Of a stretch of 37,698 nucleotides of DNA, positions 1-8,191 are shown piece after piece. The DNA comes from Desulfocapsa sp. Its GTDB lineage: Bacteria > Desulfobacterota > Desulfobulbia > Desulfobulbales > Desulfocapsaceae. A program made the position numbers and the translations under genes. Location of the stretch: contig JAQYVF010000047.1 of NCBI GenBank assembly GCA_030145625.1, positions 1-37,698 on the forward strand, read 5' to 3'. How positions within the stretch are numbered: the stretch's first letter is position 1; every line of letters starts with the position of its first letter. Under the pieces are notes generated by a model that saw nothing but the letters and a program-made list of their open reading frames with translations, had not been told where the DNA came from and made no database searches.

Positions 1-93
1 GAGGGCTTCATTGTCACCCGGGCTTCACACAAAGCCGTTACCAGCTATGCGTGCCGGGATAGAAAACTGCCGACGAAACGGCAGGCTGACTCA
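1..93 (+). CDS. 3' end of an unidentified ORF cut by the window edge
   Basis: Frame 1 is open from the first base to a TAG at 91-93 and gives about 30 basic residues ending in KLPTKRQADS. I do not recognise the family and the fragment is too short to assign. It lies in the accessory patch downstream of tRNA-Pro, so a mobile-element or phage gene is possible. It could also be chance open frame. Confidence 0.25.
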
Positions 94-180
94 TAGGTCA
101 GCAATAAAAGAGGCGACTTTCAGGTCGCACCCGGTGTATTTTTTGGTTAGAGTGTAGTTCTTGCCACTGAAAAGGTGCTT

Positions 181-720
181 TTAAGCACCAGAATGGGCAA
201 TTTGTAAAGGAAAAATTCTATAAAACCAATATGTTGACATGGTCCTACCCTGTTGTTTGATCGGGCCTATCTTGAACCATGTTTTTCTTTGTTTAGATTG
301 TCTAAAAAAAATCATCATTACCTGGTTGACTTCATAAGAAATTTCTGTGATTTGCCATGGCTTTGTTTCAGTAGTTACTTTGAGTCTTGCATAAATTAAG
401 TGCGCAACCTCTTTACCTGCTCGTTGTTTTGCTTTTTTGAGTATTGCAGAAAGCTTTGGACCAAGCTTAATCCATTTTGATTCAGAGCCAAAGTAATCTT
501 GTGCAAGTACATCATCTTTTTGTGGGCTTTCATTATATAGAAAATCCATTAATCCTCGCACATGAATAACAAAGGATTCCAATAGAGCACTCGTGATCCA
601 TCCCTCTTTTGATATCCCAGATGCTATAGCTTAGGATACTGAACTCAACATCCAAAATTCATAATGCAAATGATTAGAGGCTTCTTGCAACTCAAGGTTT
701 GATCGATTTTGTCTAGGCAT
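181..720 (-). pseudogene. unidentified gene interrupted by an in-frame TAA
   Basis: An ATG at 720 opens a frame that runs 29 codons (start MPRQNRSNLE) to a TAA at 633-631. The same frame then continues without another stop to 183-181, about 179 codons in all. The 133-residue part that begins at the internal ATG (582) is only the tail: the codons between the TAA and that ATG (ending GWITSALL then MESFVIHVRG) read as normal protein. The simplest view is a gene inactivated by one nonsense change, although translation from 582 or readthrough cannot be excluded. The product is basic in its second half, with no signal peptide or membrane segment. I do not recognise the family. It sits beside a decayed phage lysozyme, which fits a degrading accessory region. 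Confidence 0.6.
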
Positions 721-787
721 TTATAACCCTACTACTCTATTCCAGCTTGCTATATACATTCTTTGAAATTTACATGTACCTCGTTGA

Positions 788-1195
788 TTATTGTTGAGCA
801 AACTTGGATAAAAATATAGTTCCTGTCACTCCCCAAATAGTGGCGAAAAGAAGTGTCCATATGGGCGTGCCTATGCCAAATCCGAGACCAAAGTAGCCGA
901 CATCCATCCGCATGGGAAAAATAATTAAGGCGCTAGATAGCCAGGGAAGAATGCTGAGCGCGGCACCTTTCTTTATGGGATTGTGTTTATAAACAGGGAT
1001 CAAAAATATAATCCCCCATAGCCCACTGGCAAAAACTCGGCGAAATACCCACTCGAAGGTGAGTTCTGGTGCCATACTAAAGCCCAATGCAGGCGTAACC
1101 CCCGCTGCACCCAAAGACCAAACCACAATGCTGTTGGTCAGTCCGCCAAGTGCTCCGGCGATGAAAAGATATAGCATTAATTTTGGTTTATTCAT
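788..1195 (-). CDS. small integral membrane protein of unknown function
   Basis: The product is about 135 residues and strongly hydrophobic, with roughly four predicted membrane segments: one after the start (LMLYLFIAGALGG), one around FASGLWGIIFLIPVY, one around ILPWLSSALIIFP and one near the C-terminus. The start is placed at the ATG at 1195 (MNKPKLM). The frame is open to 1255, but the extra 20 residues are not hydrophobic, and the extension runs into the lysozyme remnant on the other strand. I do not recognise a named family. It lies in the accessory patch downstream of tRNA-Pro, so it may be a cargo gene. Confidence 0.6.
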   Translation of the reverse strand: MNKPKLMLYLFIAGALGGLTNSIVVWSLGAAGVTPALGFSMAPELTFEWVFRRVFASGLWGIIFLIPVYKHNPIKKGAALSILPWLSSALIIFPMRMDVGYFGLGFGIGTPIWTLLFATIWGVTGTIFLSKFAQQ

Positions 1196-1238
1196 TTTTA
1201 TATAGACTCTTATTTTGAGGTAGACTAAAGGGCTCTGA

Positions 1239-1609
1239 GGCTCAACTCCGTACAAGGATAATAGAGGTGTCTGGACGATTGGCTACGGATTCGCACTGAC
1301 AGGCGGTATCACCAAAGAGGAGGCCTCAGTGCTCCTGGAGATGCGGCTCAGGAGAATTCAGTACCGGATGCCGATGGTAGTACCATACTGGTACGATTTG
1401 TCACCGAAACAACAAGAGGTATTGATCAGTATGGCTTATAATCTCGGTATCCGTGGGAAGCTTGGGTTTGATGACATGCACACTGCAGCATCTCACAAGG
1501 ATTACGAAACAGCTGCCTGCCAATGCTCGATTCCCTATGGGCAGTACAAGTTGGTGATGAGCCAGGCCAACGGGCATACGAGTTGGCTGTTTTGATGCAG
1601 AATGGATAG
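1239..1609 (+). pseudogene. phage-type lysozyme (GH24 endolysin) remnant, truncated and frameshifted
   Basis: The frame after the TGA at 1236-1238 reads ...YKDNRGVWTIGYG, the catalytic segment of T4-type GH24 lysozymes. The Asp and Thr of the E-8aa-D-5aa-T triad are present with the right spacing, but the Glu region upstream is missing. The C-terminal helical part follows (QQEVLISMAYNLG, then LGFDDMH). After the codons for AACQ near 1520 the family-like sequence continues only in the next frame, as MLDSLWAVQVGDEPGQ and then AYELAVLMQNG, stopping at 1607-1609. Loss of one A (CAAATG to CAATG) explains the shift. The gene is therefore dead at both ends. Known GH24 enzymes cleave peptidoglycan in phage lysis or spanin cassettes; this copy marks an ancient prophage. 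Confidence 0.8.
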
Positions 1610-1796
1610 AAAATGTATGAACTAAAAAAAACCACCAGGCCTGAAACGGCCTTAACAGCTGCGGCCTCTGCAATGACAACTTGCCAGGATTTCTCACTGA
1701 GGATTCAGGGAGCAGAATAATCATTGAGAAAAATCTGTCGGAAAACCACGAAGCCATCCAAGACTGTCCAGCATGAGCCATGATGTTTATCGAAAT

Positions 1797-1836
1797 AAAA
1801 AAAGGGTCAACATCGTGAAGATGCGACCCTTTTTGA
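1797..1836. terminator. bidirectional terminator-like hairpin downstream of tRNA-Pro
   Basis: AGGGTC at 1802-1807 pairs with GACCCT at 1825-1830, with a further short CATC/GATG pairing inside. The right side is followed by a T run, and the left side is an A run that becomes a T run on the minus strand. It lies about 75 nt past the 3' end of tRNA-Pro, so it probably ends that minus-strand transcript. Confidence 0.6.
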
Positions 1837-1905
1837 CAACCTACAAAGATGTTGCTAAATGTTGCTAAAAGCTCATTTTTGCAATATCAGTAAGCTGTTG
1901 ATATC

Positions 1906-1982
1906 TGGTCGGAACGAGAGGATTCGAACCTCCGACCACTTGACCCCCAGTCAAGTGCGCTACCAGGCTGCGCTACGTTCCG
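1906..1982 (-). tRNA. tRNA-Pro (anticodon GGG)
   Basis: The minus strand folds as a full cloverleaf of 77 nt with an encoded CCA. The acceptor CGGAACG pairs with CGTTCCG. The D arm is GCGCAGCCTGGTAGCGC. The anticodon stem CTTGA/TCAAG encloses loop CTGGGGG with anticodon GGG. The T arm contains GGTTCGAATCC. It is the last member of the pheST-ihfA-merR cluster, and the decayed phage genes lie just beyond its 3' end, the usual side for tRNA-targeted integration. Confidence 0.96.
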
Positions 1983-2051
1983 AAATGTGTTTCTCTATTA
2001 CCACGGTGATGCTGTGGTGTCAACAAATGGTCGATAGGAAAATGGACTTTG

Positions 2052-2399
2052 TTATTCCTTTTTTTCAAGGAGGAGCTTCATTTCCAGGAGTTCCTTCTTG
2101 ATTCTATCGAGACAGCCGGGGGCAGTTGGGGCTTCTGCCCTCGGTGTCGTTTGTTCGTTGCCGGTCAGGAATCTTTTGGCTCCTGAAATGGTGTAGCCTT
2201 TTTCGTGGAGTAATTCTTTTATCAACAGGATTGTTTCAATGTCTTCCCGTCGGTACAATCGTTGCTTGGAGTTGGCACGTTTAGGGCGAATTTCTTTAAA
2301 TTCGCTCTCCCAGTATCTGAGCACATGAGGGGCTACCTCGGCTAGTTTACTGACCTCACCGATTTTAAAATAGAGCTTGTCTGGTATTTTTGCTCTCAT
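2052..2399 (-). CDS. MerR-family DNA-binding regulator downstream of ihfA
   Basis: This 115-residue protein has an N-terminal winged helix-turn-helix of the MerR type at about residues 10-75 (FKIGEVSKLAEVAPHVLRYW, then the RLYRREDIETI segment). A short helical tail rich in Glu, Lys and Leu follows (DRIKKELLEMKLLLEKKE). There is no effector-binding domain and no cysteine metal site, so it is a minimal MerR protein whose tail probably dimerises. A gene of this type next to ihfA, pheST and tRNA-Pro is a recurrent arrangement in Desulfobacterota and Geobacter relatives; its targets are unknown to me. A GGAGG lies 14 nt before the ATG, a long spacing, but I see no closer in-frame start. Confidence 0.9.
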   Translation of the reverse strand: MRAKIPDKLYFKIGEVSKLAEVAPHVLRYWESEFKEIRPKRANSKQRLYRREDIETILLIKELLHEKGYTISGAKRFLTGNEQTTPRAEAPTAPGCLDRIKKELLEMKLLLEKKE

Positions 2400-2431
2400 T
2401 TCGGTGGATGTTGCCTCCTTGTGATTCTACG

Positions 2432-2722
2432 TTAACCGTTGATTTGATCTCGCATTTTTTTACTTGGACGAAAGCTGATCATCTGTCGGGATTTAATGGT
2501 TATGCTTTCTCCGGTACGTGGGTTGCGGCCACGACGGGGTTGTTTGTCCCGGACATTAAATGTGCCGAAGTGGACAAATTTTATTGATTCGCCACTGAGC
2601 AGTTTATCTTTCATCCTGTCCAGAAATGTGTCAACAAGCTCGGAGCAGCTGCTTTGTGAATAGCCAAGTTGCGAGGTAAGCGCCTCGGCCAGTTCCTTAC
2701 GGGTAAGATTTCCTTTGTTCAT
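2432..2722 (-). CDS. ihfA: integration host factor alpha subunit
   Basis: The 96-residue product matches the HU/IHF family in length and layout. Helices occupy residues 1-40, starting with NLTRKELAEAL. The signature segment IKFVHFGTFNVRDKQPR follows, then the DNA-intercalating arm RGRNPRTGESI with its conserved Pro, then the closing strand and helix. As IHF it would bind and sharply bend specific DNA sites as a heterodimer with IHF-beta, which is not in the window. Position directly after pheT supports the alpha subunit, since pheST-ihfA is the standard order. IHF commonly assists sigma-54 promoters, and a sigma-54 activator is encoded at 18791, but no link can be shown here. Confidence 0.95.
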   Translation of the reverse strand: MNKGNLTRKELAEALTSQLGYSQSSCSELVDTFLDRMKDKLLSGESIKFVHFGTFNVRDKQPRRGRNPRTGESITIKSRQMISFRPSKKMRDQING

Positions 2723-2796
2723 CTTTTAACCTTTTCTCTAACTTATATTATGTACATACTTGATTTTTATAATAGCGCGGGTAACTGCTGGTTAAG

Positions 2797-5241
2797 TTAT
2801 CCTTCTCTCAGACTTCCATTGAATTGAGAAGTCAGTTTTTGAATGATTTTTGTATGAGATTTATTGACATTTTTTTCCGTAAGAGTTTTCGTCGGCGAAC
2901 GATAGGTCAAGGAGATAGCAACACTCTTTGTACCTTTTTCAAGAGACTTACCCTGGTATACATCGAATATTTCACAATGCTCAATAAATTTTTCTTTGCT
3001 GGAGCGTACTGTTTCTAAGAGATCTCCGGCTTTAACCTCAACAGGAACCAGCAGTGCAATATCACGCTTTACTGCAGGGAAAACCGGCAGTGAACTGAAG
3101 TTTTTCGGAATTGCCTGCAGGGAGCAGAGGAGTTCAAAATCGAGATCGAAGAAAAAGAGTTCCTGTTTGATGCCGAAGAGTTTTGCAACTTCAGGCTGTA
3201 ATCTGGCAAGTTGTCCAAGGGCACCTTTCTTCGAATCAAGGAGAAGGCATTGCGCTGCATCACTATAGGGCTCTACCTCTTCCTCTTCAGGAATACGGAA
3301 TTCAACGAGATCAGTGGCGCTGCAGCCTTGCAGACGCAGATTCTCCAGGAGTTCTTCAAGCCCTCCTTTTGCATCAAGGATATCGACATTTTCATCGCTG
3401 AAATAGAGGGAAGAGGCGTCACCATCTCTTCTTCCGCTGAGGATACCGGTCAAGCGTTCCTTTTCGATGGGTTGCTCATTTTCTCCCTGGGGAGAAAAGA
3501 CTTTTCCTAACTCAAAAAGCTTCACATTATTCTTCTGAAAGTTAATGTTGCGTTTTACGTTTTCCAGAAGGGCAGGCAGGAGCATGGTACGCATAACAGA
3601 TTGCTCTTCACTCAGCGGGTTGAGGAGGGCTACCTGTTTTCGTCGCAGGTCATTCTCAGCAAGCTGCATAAGTGAGAGATGTTTTTCAGTGACAAAGCTA
3701 TAATTGATGGCCTCAAAGAAGCCGATACTTGTGAGAAGGTCAGCAGTCTGGGAACGAAGGCGCCTTTGCGGATCCTGTTCCGGGTAACTGAGGCTGACAG
3801 TGGGAAGGCTGGTGGGAATGTTATCATAGCCAATCAGCCTGGCCACTTCTTCCACCAGATCCACTTCACGTTCGATGTCGATACGAAAGGAGGGTGGGTT
3901 AACCCACAGGGTGTCTTTATCTTTTTCTACGCAGCGTATACCAATGGATTGGAGGAGATCTGCAATTTTATCGTAATCGAGATCGATACCCAGAAGAGCT
4001 GACGTTCGAGAAATACGGAGGGTCTGAGAATTCAGGGGCCGTATACCACCATAGCGGTCAACACCACCTGGAACAACAGTGCCTCCTGCTACTTCTGAGA
4101 GTAGCGAGGCAGCGCGTTCCATGGCTGTGATGCAGCCGTCAGGGTCAACACCTCGTTCAAAACGGTACGAGGCCTCGGAGGGGAGGTTGAGTCTGCGGGC
4201 AGTACGGCGGATGGAAATGGCATTAAAACAGGCACTTTCCAAGAGTATGTTAGTTGTGGTTTCAGTGACTTCTGAATTGAGCCCACCCATAACTCCGGCT
4301 ACGGCAACGGGTTGCGCAGCATCGCAGATCATCAGCATGTCCTGCTCAAGGGTACGCTCTACACCGTCCAGGGTGGTAAATGTCTTTTCACTGGATTTGG
4401 GGAAGCGTACAAGGATCTGTCTTCCTGCAAGGGTATCATAGTCAAAGGCGTGCAGGGGCTGACCATATTCCATCATAACCAGATTGGTGATGTCGACAAC
4501 ATTATTGATGGGACGAAGGCCAATGGAAAGGAGGCGTTTGCGAATCCACCAGGGAGAGGGGGCGACGGTCACTCCTTTGATGAGACGCGCGGCATAACGA
4601 CCACATTGTTCGGAATCTTCTATGTCAACGGTGAATTCGCAGGTGTCAGGTTCAAGGACTGCTTTACTCACGGGAGGGGTGAGCGGGGTTCTGGTAATAC
4701 CTGCAACCTCTCTGGCCACACCAATAACAGAGGCACAGTCGGGACGGTTGGGGGTCAGGTCAACCTCGATCTGAAGATCATCAAGGCCAAGGGCGCTGCG
4801 CAGGGGCAGACCATGGGCGAGATCATCGGGGAGTTCCATGATACCGGTGTGTGAGTCACTCAGTCCCAGTTCTCGTTCTGAACAGAGCATACCGTTAGAT
4901 TTTACCCCCCTGACCTTGGATGGTTTGATTTTCATACCATCAGGCATGATAGTTCCAGGTAGGGCAATGGCTGTGACAAGATCTTTACGGACGTTTGGGG
5001 CACCGCAGACTATGGAGAGTATCTCTTCTCCAACTGCTACCTCACAGAGGTGCAGACTATCGGCATTTGGATGCGGTTCTACTGAAAGGACTTTTGCGGT
5101 CTTCAGTGGCTTGAGTTCCGGAAAAACTTCGGTGACACCTTCCACCTCGAGACCAAGCATGGTCAGGTGTTCGGCCAGGGCCTCCGGGCTAAGATCTCCG
5201 GTATCGACATATTCTTTTAACCAGCTCAGGGTAAACTTCAT
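2797..5241 (-). CDS. pheT: phenylalanyl-tRNA synthetase beta subunit
   Basis: At 814 residues this is a full-length bacterial PheT. The order is an N-terminal lobe (MKFTLSWLKEYVDT), an EMAP/OB tRNA-binding domain at about 40-150 (VEPHPNADSLHLCEV, IVCGAPNVR), B3/B4 editing-type and B5 domains in the middle (DLTPNRPDCASVIGVAREVAG; NNVVDITNLVMMEYGQPLHAFD), a catalytic-like core with LIGYDNIPT and FFEAINYSF, and a C-terminal ferredoxin-like anticodon-binding domain (FPAVKRDIALLVP). It pairs with PheS as an alpha2-beta2 enzyme that charges tRNA-Phe and edits Tyr. The gene follows pheS by 43 nt and precedes ihfA. The ribosome binding site is weak (AGAGATAGAG upstream of the ATG), so coupling to pheS translation is plausible. 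Confidence 0.98.
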   Translation of the reverse strand: MKFTLSWLKEYVDTGDLSPEALAEHLTMLGLEVEGVTEVFPELKPLKTAKVLSVEPHPNADSLHLCEVAVGEEILSIVCGAPNVRKDLVTAIALPGTIMPDGMKIKPSKVRGVKSNGMLCSERELGLSDSHTGIMELPDDLAHGLPLRSALGLDDLQIEVDLTPNRPDCASVIGVAREVAGITRTPLTPPVSKAVLEPDTCEFTVDIEDSEQCGRYAARLIKGVTVAPSPWWIRKRLLSIGLRPINNVVDITNLVMMEYGQPLHAFDYDTLAGRQILVRFPKSSEKTFTTLDGVERTLEQDMLMICDAAQPVAVAGVMGGLNSEVTETTTNILLESACFNAISIRRTARRLNLPSEASYRFERGVDPDGCITAMERAASLLSEVAGGTVVPGGVDRYGGIRPLNSQTLRISRTSALLGIDLDYDKIADLLQSIGIRCVEKDKDTLWVNPPSFRIDIEREVDLVEEVARLIGYDNIPTSLPTVSLSYPEQDPQRRLRSQTADLLTSIGFFEAINYSFVTEKHLSLMQLAENDLRRKQVALLNPLSEEQSVMRTMLLPALLENVKRNINFQKNNVKLFELGKVFSPQGENEQPIEKERLTGILSGRRDGDASSLYFSDENVDILDAKGGLEELLENLRLQGCSATDLVEFRIPEEEEVEPYSDAAQCLLLDSKKGALGQLARLQPEVAKLFGIKQELFFFDLDFELLCSLQAIPKNFSSLPVFPAVKRDIALLVPVEVKAGDLLETVRSSKEKFIEHCEIFDVYQGKSLEKGTKSVAISLTYRSPTKTLTEKNVNKSHTKIIQKLTSQFNGSLREG

Positions 5242-5284
5242 GCTTTAATCTCTATCTCTTGGGGAACAGGGGGACCGGGTTGAT

Positions 5285-6301
5285 CTAAAATTGAGAGAGA
5301 AAACGGAGATCGTTTTCGTAGTAAAGACGAATGTCGTCTATACCGTATTTGAGCATAGCGATACGCTCAATACCAAGCCCAAAGGCAAATCCGCTGTATA
5401 TCTCCGGATCGTAGCCAACCATTTTGAATACTTCCGGGTCTATCATTCCGGCACCAAGGATTTCAAGCCATCCTGTACGCTTACACACCCGACAACCGGA
5501 ACCACCGCAGATGACACAGGCGATATCCACTTCTGCACTGGGTTCGGTAAAGGGGAAGAAACTCGGACGAAAACGAAGATCCAGATCCTTTTCAAACATC
5601 TTTTGGGTAAAAGTGGTGAGTATACCCTTGAGATCGGCAAAAGAGACTTGGCGATCCACAAGAAAACCTTCTACCTGATGAAACATGGGGGTGTGGGTAA
5701 TGTCGGAATCGCAGCGATATACCTTGCCGGGTGCAATGACTCTGAGTGGCGGTTGCTGGGTTTCCATAATCCTCGCCTGCATGGGTGAGGTATGGGTTCG
5801 CAGGAGTATAGAGTCACTGACATAAAAGGTGTCGTGCATATCCCTGGCCGGATGATGGGCGGGAATATTAAGGGCTTCAAAGTTGTAGTGATCGTGCTCT
5901 ACATCAGGCCCTTCAGCAACAGAAAATCCGAGGCTTTCAAAGATGGAGCAGACTTCATTCATGATCTGTGTTACGGGGTGCAGTTTTCCGCTTTGCGGTC
6001 TGCGACCAGGGAGAGTCAGATCAATTGCCCCGCTTTTTTGGGTGGCTCTACTGCTGCCTCCGGCGAGAGTCTGCTGTTTTTCAGTATAGAGGGCTTCGAC
6101 TTCTTTTTTGGCCTTGTTGGCCATCTGACCAAGTCGAGGTTTGTCCTCTACTGGAACCTTTCCCAGCCCTTTCATGAGTGAGCTGAATTGTCCTTTTCGG
6201 CCAAGAAAACGGATGCGGAATTCCTCCAGCTGCTCTCCATTTTCTATGGCCGCCAACTGCTCTTTGGCTAGGCCTTGTAGACTGAGTATTTCTTGCTCCA
6301 T
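5285..6301 (-). CDS. pheS: phenylalanyl-tRNA synthetase alpha subunit
   Basis: The 338-residue product has the PheS layout. An N-terminal coiled-coil arm at about 1-85 binds tRNA ([38 protein letters not shown]). A class II synthetase core follows, with [10 protein letters not shown], the motif 2 region ([29 protein letters not shown]) and motif 3 ([17 protein letters not shown]). A CxxC-type cluster ([17 protein letters not shown]) sits before motif 3. This form of PheS carries a short Cys insert in various bacteria, possibly binding zinc. It forms the catalytic alpha subunit with PheT. It is first in the pheS-pheT-ihfA-merR unit, about 600 nt after rplT, and probably has its own promoter in that gap. 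Confidence 0.98.
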   Translation of the reverse strand: MEQEILSLQGLAKEQLAAIENGEQLEEFRIRFLGRKGQFSSLMKGLGKVPVEDKPRLGQMANKAKKEVEALYTEKQQTLAGGSSRATQKSGAIDLTLPGRRPQSGKLHPVTQIMNEVCSIFESLGFSVAEGPDVEHDHYNFEALNIPAHHPARDMHDTFYVSDSILLRTHTSPMQARIMETQQPPLRVIAPGKVYRCDSDITHTPMFHQVEGFLVDRQVSFADLKGILTTFTQKMFEKDLDLRFRPSFFPFTEPSAEVDIACVICGGSGCRVCKRTGWLEILGAGMIDPEVFKMVGYDPEIYSGFAFGLGIERIAMLKYGIDDIRLYYENDLRFLSQF

Positions 6302-6364
6302 GACTTTCTAGATTCTTACTCGGATATGCTAAGAAATCGACTCTTAGGCTAATAATAAATTGAA

Positions 6365-6392
6365 ATTGTATACTTTTTTTATCACCTGTGAA
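6365..6392 (-). promoter_or_regulatory. candidate sigma-70 promoter of pheS
   Basis: Reading the minus strand, TTCACA (6392-6387) is separated by 16 nt from TACAAT (6370-6365), about 65 nt before the pheS start. The match is good but not perfect, and the assignment is by inspection only. Confidence 0.3.
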
Positions 6393-6433
6393 GGATCTTT
6401 TACCCTCAAGGGGTATGGAAAGTATCCTTCAGG
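6385..6433 (-). promoter_or_regulatory. long imperfect hairpin upstream of pheS
   Basis: CCTGTGAAGGAT (6385-6396) pairs with ATCCTTCAGG (6424-6433), and an inner TACCC/GGGTA pairing extends the stem to a short loop. No T run follows on either strand, so it is not an ordinary terminator. It overlaps the candidate -35 element, so it could be an operator or simply a structured spacer. Confidence 0.4.
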
Positions 6434-6447
6434 GGATTGTCTTATAG

Positions 6448-6614
6448 GCCACCTTGCAAAATTGCCTTTCCGCCCAAACTCTTCGTTATGAGATAAATTT
6501 TATCATCGGAATATCAAGTATATGCACCACAAGGGTATTTCTTGCAGGGCACCTGCGGTAAAATTTTTCTCATGCCTCGATTATGAACGAAAATTCTAAT
6601 TTTTCAAGGTCCCC
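6448..6614 (+). repeat. MITE-like element, family A copy 1 (167 bp, 5-bp direct repeats)
   Basis: The segment starts GCCACCTTGCAAAATTG and ends AATTTTTCAAGGTCCCC. It is flanked by TATAG on both sides (6443-6447 and 6615-6619). The ends are imperfect inverted repeats of each other, and the similarity continues inward so that the whole element is a loose palindrome. A second copy lies at 13906-14045 with different flanking repeats (CCATG). Copy 1 carries about 27 extra bases near its centre. No ORF lies within it, so it looks like a non-autonomous transposable element moved by a transposase encoded elsewhere. Confidence 0.8.
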
Positions 6615-6619
6615 TATAG

Positions 6620-6741
6620 GTGAATGCTCACTTTTTGTGACAAAAAATAGAGACAATTCTTATGGCTACAAGCTACTTACATCACTCTAGAGGCTACTGG
6701 AAAAAGTCCTTAGGTTCAGGTGAGGTCCTCATTAAAACAAT
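6620..6741. other. rest of the rplT-pheS gap with no gene seen
   Basis: The 600-nt gap between rplT and pheS contains the pheS promoter/hairpin region, the family A element and the rplT hairpin. In the remaining part at 6620-6741, and from the hairpin to rplT, I see no convincing coding frame or RNA gene. An open plus-strand frame from 6662 runs mostly antisense to rplT and is a shadow. Confidence 0.5.
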
Positions 6742-6772
6742 ATGCCGGTTCCATTCAAGATGGAATCGGCAT
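6742..6772 (-). terminator. strong hairpin downstream of rplT
   Basis: ATGCCGGTTCCAT (6742-6754) pairs with ATGGAATCGGCAT (6760-6772) around a 5-nt loop, with one G-T mismatch. On the minus strand it is followed by ATTGTTTTAAT, a modest T run. It lies about 130 nt past the rplT stop and probably ends the infC-rpmI-rplT transcript. Confidence 0.5.
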
Positions 6773-6901
6773 GAAGAAACTAACCAAGGGCTGATCGCAG
6801 ACAGAGAAAGACTCTTTTCAAGGGAGGATCACGCCGTCCCTGTTTCTTTCATGTATTGTCGGCGAACAAACAAAGTAGCGACTTGTCGGAACGTGTTGAC
6901 C

Positions 6902-7258
6902 TTATGCGTTAGCCTCTTTGGCAAGTTTGACAACTTCGGTAAAAGCCGGAGCATCAAGGATAGCCATGTTGGACAGAACTTTACGATCAAGGTCGATGCC
7001 GGATTTTTTCAGTCCACTCATCAGTCTGGAATAGTTGATGTCGTTCATCTTGGCACCAGCACTGATGCGGGTGATCCAAAGACGACGAAAATCGCGTTTT
7101 TTGGTGCGACGGTCACGATAAGCGTATGCCAGAGCTTTGTCAACGGCCTCAGTGGCCGAACGGTAAAGGCGGGATTTACCACCCCAGTAACCTTTGGCAA
7201 GTTTCAGTACTTTGTTTCTTCTTCGACGGGCTTTAAAGCCCCTTGTCACGCGTGGCAT
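6902..7258 (-). CDS. rplT: 50S ribosomal protein L20
   Basis: The 118-residue basic protein has the full L20 sequence: a long basic N-terminal helix ([20 protein letters not shown]), [32 protein letters not shown] and the C-terminal globular half ([15 protein letters not shown] to [14 protein letters not shown]). L20 is needed early in 50S assembly and, in characterised bacteria, represses its own operon by binding the leader or the rpmI translation start. A clear AAAGGAG lies 8 nt before the ATG. It is the last gene of the infC-rpmI-rplT block. Confidence 0.99.
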   Translation of the reverse strand: MPRVTRGFKARRRRNKVLKLAKGYWGGKSRLYRSATEAVDKALAYAYRDRRTKKRDFRRLWITRISAGAKMNDINYSRLMSGLKKSGIDLDRKVLSNMAILDAPAFTEVVKLAKEANA

Positions 7259-7340
7259 TATTATGCTCCTTTTATTTCAAGAGGACTGTGTCCTCATGTA
7301 TACTCAAGATAGTGGGGATACCCCCAATGTTCTATGCTGA

Positions 7341-7538
7341 TTACAGGTACGGAAGAATCTTACGAATTACTCTACTGTTGGAGCAATCTACCAGTCCTGA
7401 TTTCCGCAGATTACGTTTTCTTTTTGTGGATTTCTTGGTCAGAATATGACTGGTAAAGGCTTTGGAACGTTTAATTTTTCCTGAACCGGTCTTTTTGAAA
7501 CGCTTTGCTGCGCCTCTTTTTGTCTTCATCTTGGGCAT
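7341..7538 (-). CDS. rpmI: 50S ribosomal protein L35
   Basis: The 65-residue protein begins [20 protein letters not shown] and contains the family segments [20 protein letters not shown] and LPYL at the end, matching bacterial L35 in length. It lies between infC and rplT in the standard order. An AAAGGAG is present about 9 nt before the ATG. Confidence 0.99.
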   Translation of the reverse strand: MPKMKTKRGAAKRFKKTGSGKIKRSKAFTSHILTKKSTKRKRNLRKSGLVDCSNSRVIRKILPYL

Positions 7539-7570
7539 GGTATATACTCCTTTAACTGCCTATCTGTGCT

Positions 7571-7594
7571 GAGGAATGCTTTGGAAAATTCCTC
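7571..7594 (-). promoter_or_regulatory. hairpin in the infC-rpmI spacer
   Basis: GAGGAAT (7571-7577) pairs with ATTCCTC (7588-7594), about 33-56 nt upstream of the rpmI start. In E. coli and Bacillus, L20 recognises RNA structures in or before rpmI to repress the operon. This hairpin is a candidate part of such a site, but that role is inference from position alone. Confidence 0.35.
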
Positions 7595-7637
7595 ATAGTT
7601 GCTTAAGTAATGATTTACAGTATGTTTTTAGTTATTG

Positions 7638-8183
7638 TCAGGTTTTCGGACCGACAAACATGACCAACTGACGTCCTTCCATCTTTGGTGGATTAAGGAT
7701 AACTGCGTCTTCCTCAAGGGCGGCACTGATCTTTTTCATTGCTTCCAGGCCAACTGTCTGACTGTAGACGATTTCACGTCCACGGAAGCGCATGGTGAGC
7801 TTCACTTTGTGGTTTTGGGCCAGGAATTTTTTAATATTCTTTATCTTAAAGTTGAGATCATGTGAATCTGTTTTGGGGCGGAATTTTATTTCCTTTGTCT
7901 CAACTGTGGTCTGTTTCTTTTTGGCATCCTGTTGTTTCTTGGCCTGTTCATATCTGAACCGGTCGTAATTCATGATTTTACATACAGGCGGCTCTGCATT
8001 TGGTGAAATTTCTACCAGATCCAGTCCCTCATTGTCGGCAAGTTCCTGGCCTTCTACTGAGCTGACTACTCCGAGCTGACTGCCATCGCTTCCAATGAGT
8101 CGTATTTGCGCATGACGAATCATGTCATTGGTCTTAACTTTAACCTCACGCTGAACCGGGGCTCTTTTTCCTCGACGTTTAAT
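7638..8183 (-). CDS. infC: translation initiation factor IF-3, with an ATT start codon
   Basis: The frame encodes a complete IF-3 of 181 residues if translation starts at ATT (8183-8181). Downstream of ATT the frame reads KRRGKRAPVQREVKVKTND and then MIRHAQIRLIGSDGSQLG. A GGGAGG lies 7 nt before the ATT, while the first ATG (8123) has no ribosome binding site and would remove the conserved N-terminus. AUU is the known start of infC in E. coli, where IF-3 discriminates against it and so limits its own synthesis. The N-domain covers about 20-95 (LVEISPNAEPPVCKIMNYDR) and the C-domain about 100-181 (KEIKFRPKTDSHDLNFKIKN, MRFRGREIV). It follows thrS by about 50 nt. Confidence 0.97.
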   Translation of the reverse strand: MKRRGKRAPVQREVKVKTNDMIRHAQIRLIGSDGSQLGVVSSVEGQELADNEGLDLVEISPNAEPPVCKIMNYDRFRYEQAKKQQDAKKKQTTVETKEIKFRPKTDSHDLNFKIKNIKKFLAQNHKVKLTMRFRGREIVYSQTVGLEAMKKISAALEEDAVILNPPKMEGRQLVMFVGPKT

Positions 8184-8191
8184 GTTTCTAC

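Noticed and set aside
6385-6433. Intrinsic terminator before pheS
   Set aside because: The hairpin has no T run on either strand, so I list it as a structure of unknown role.
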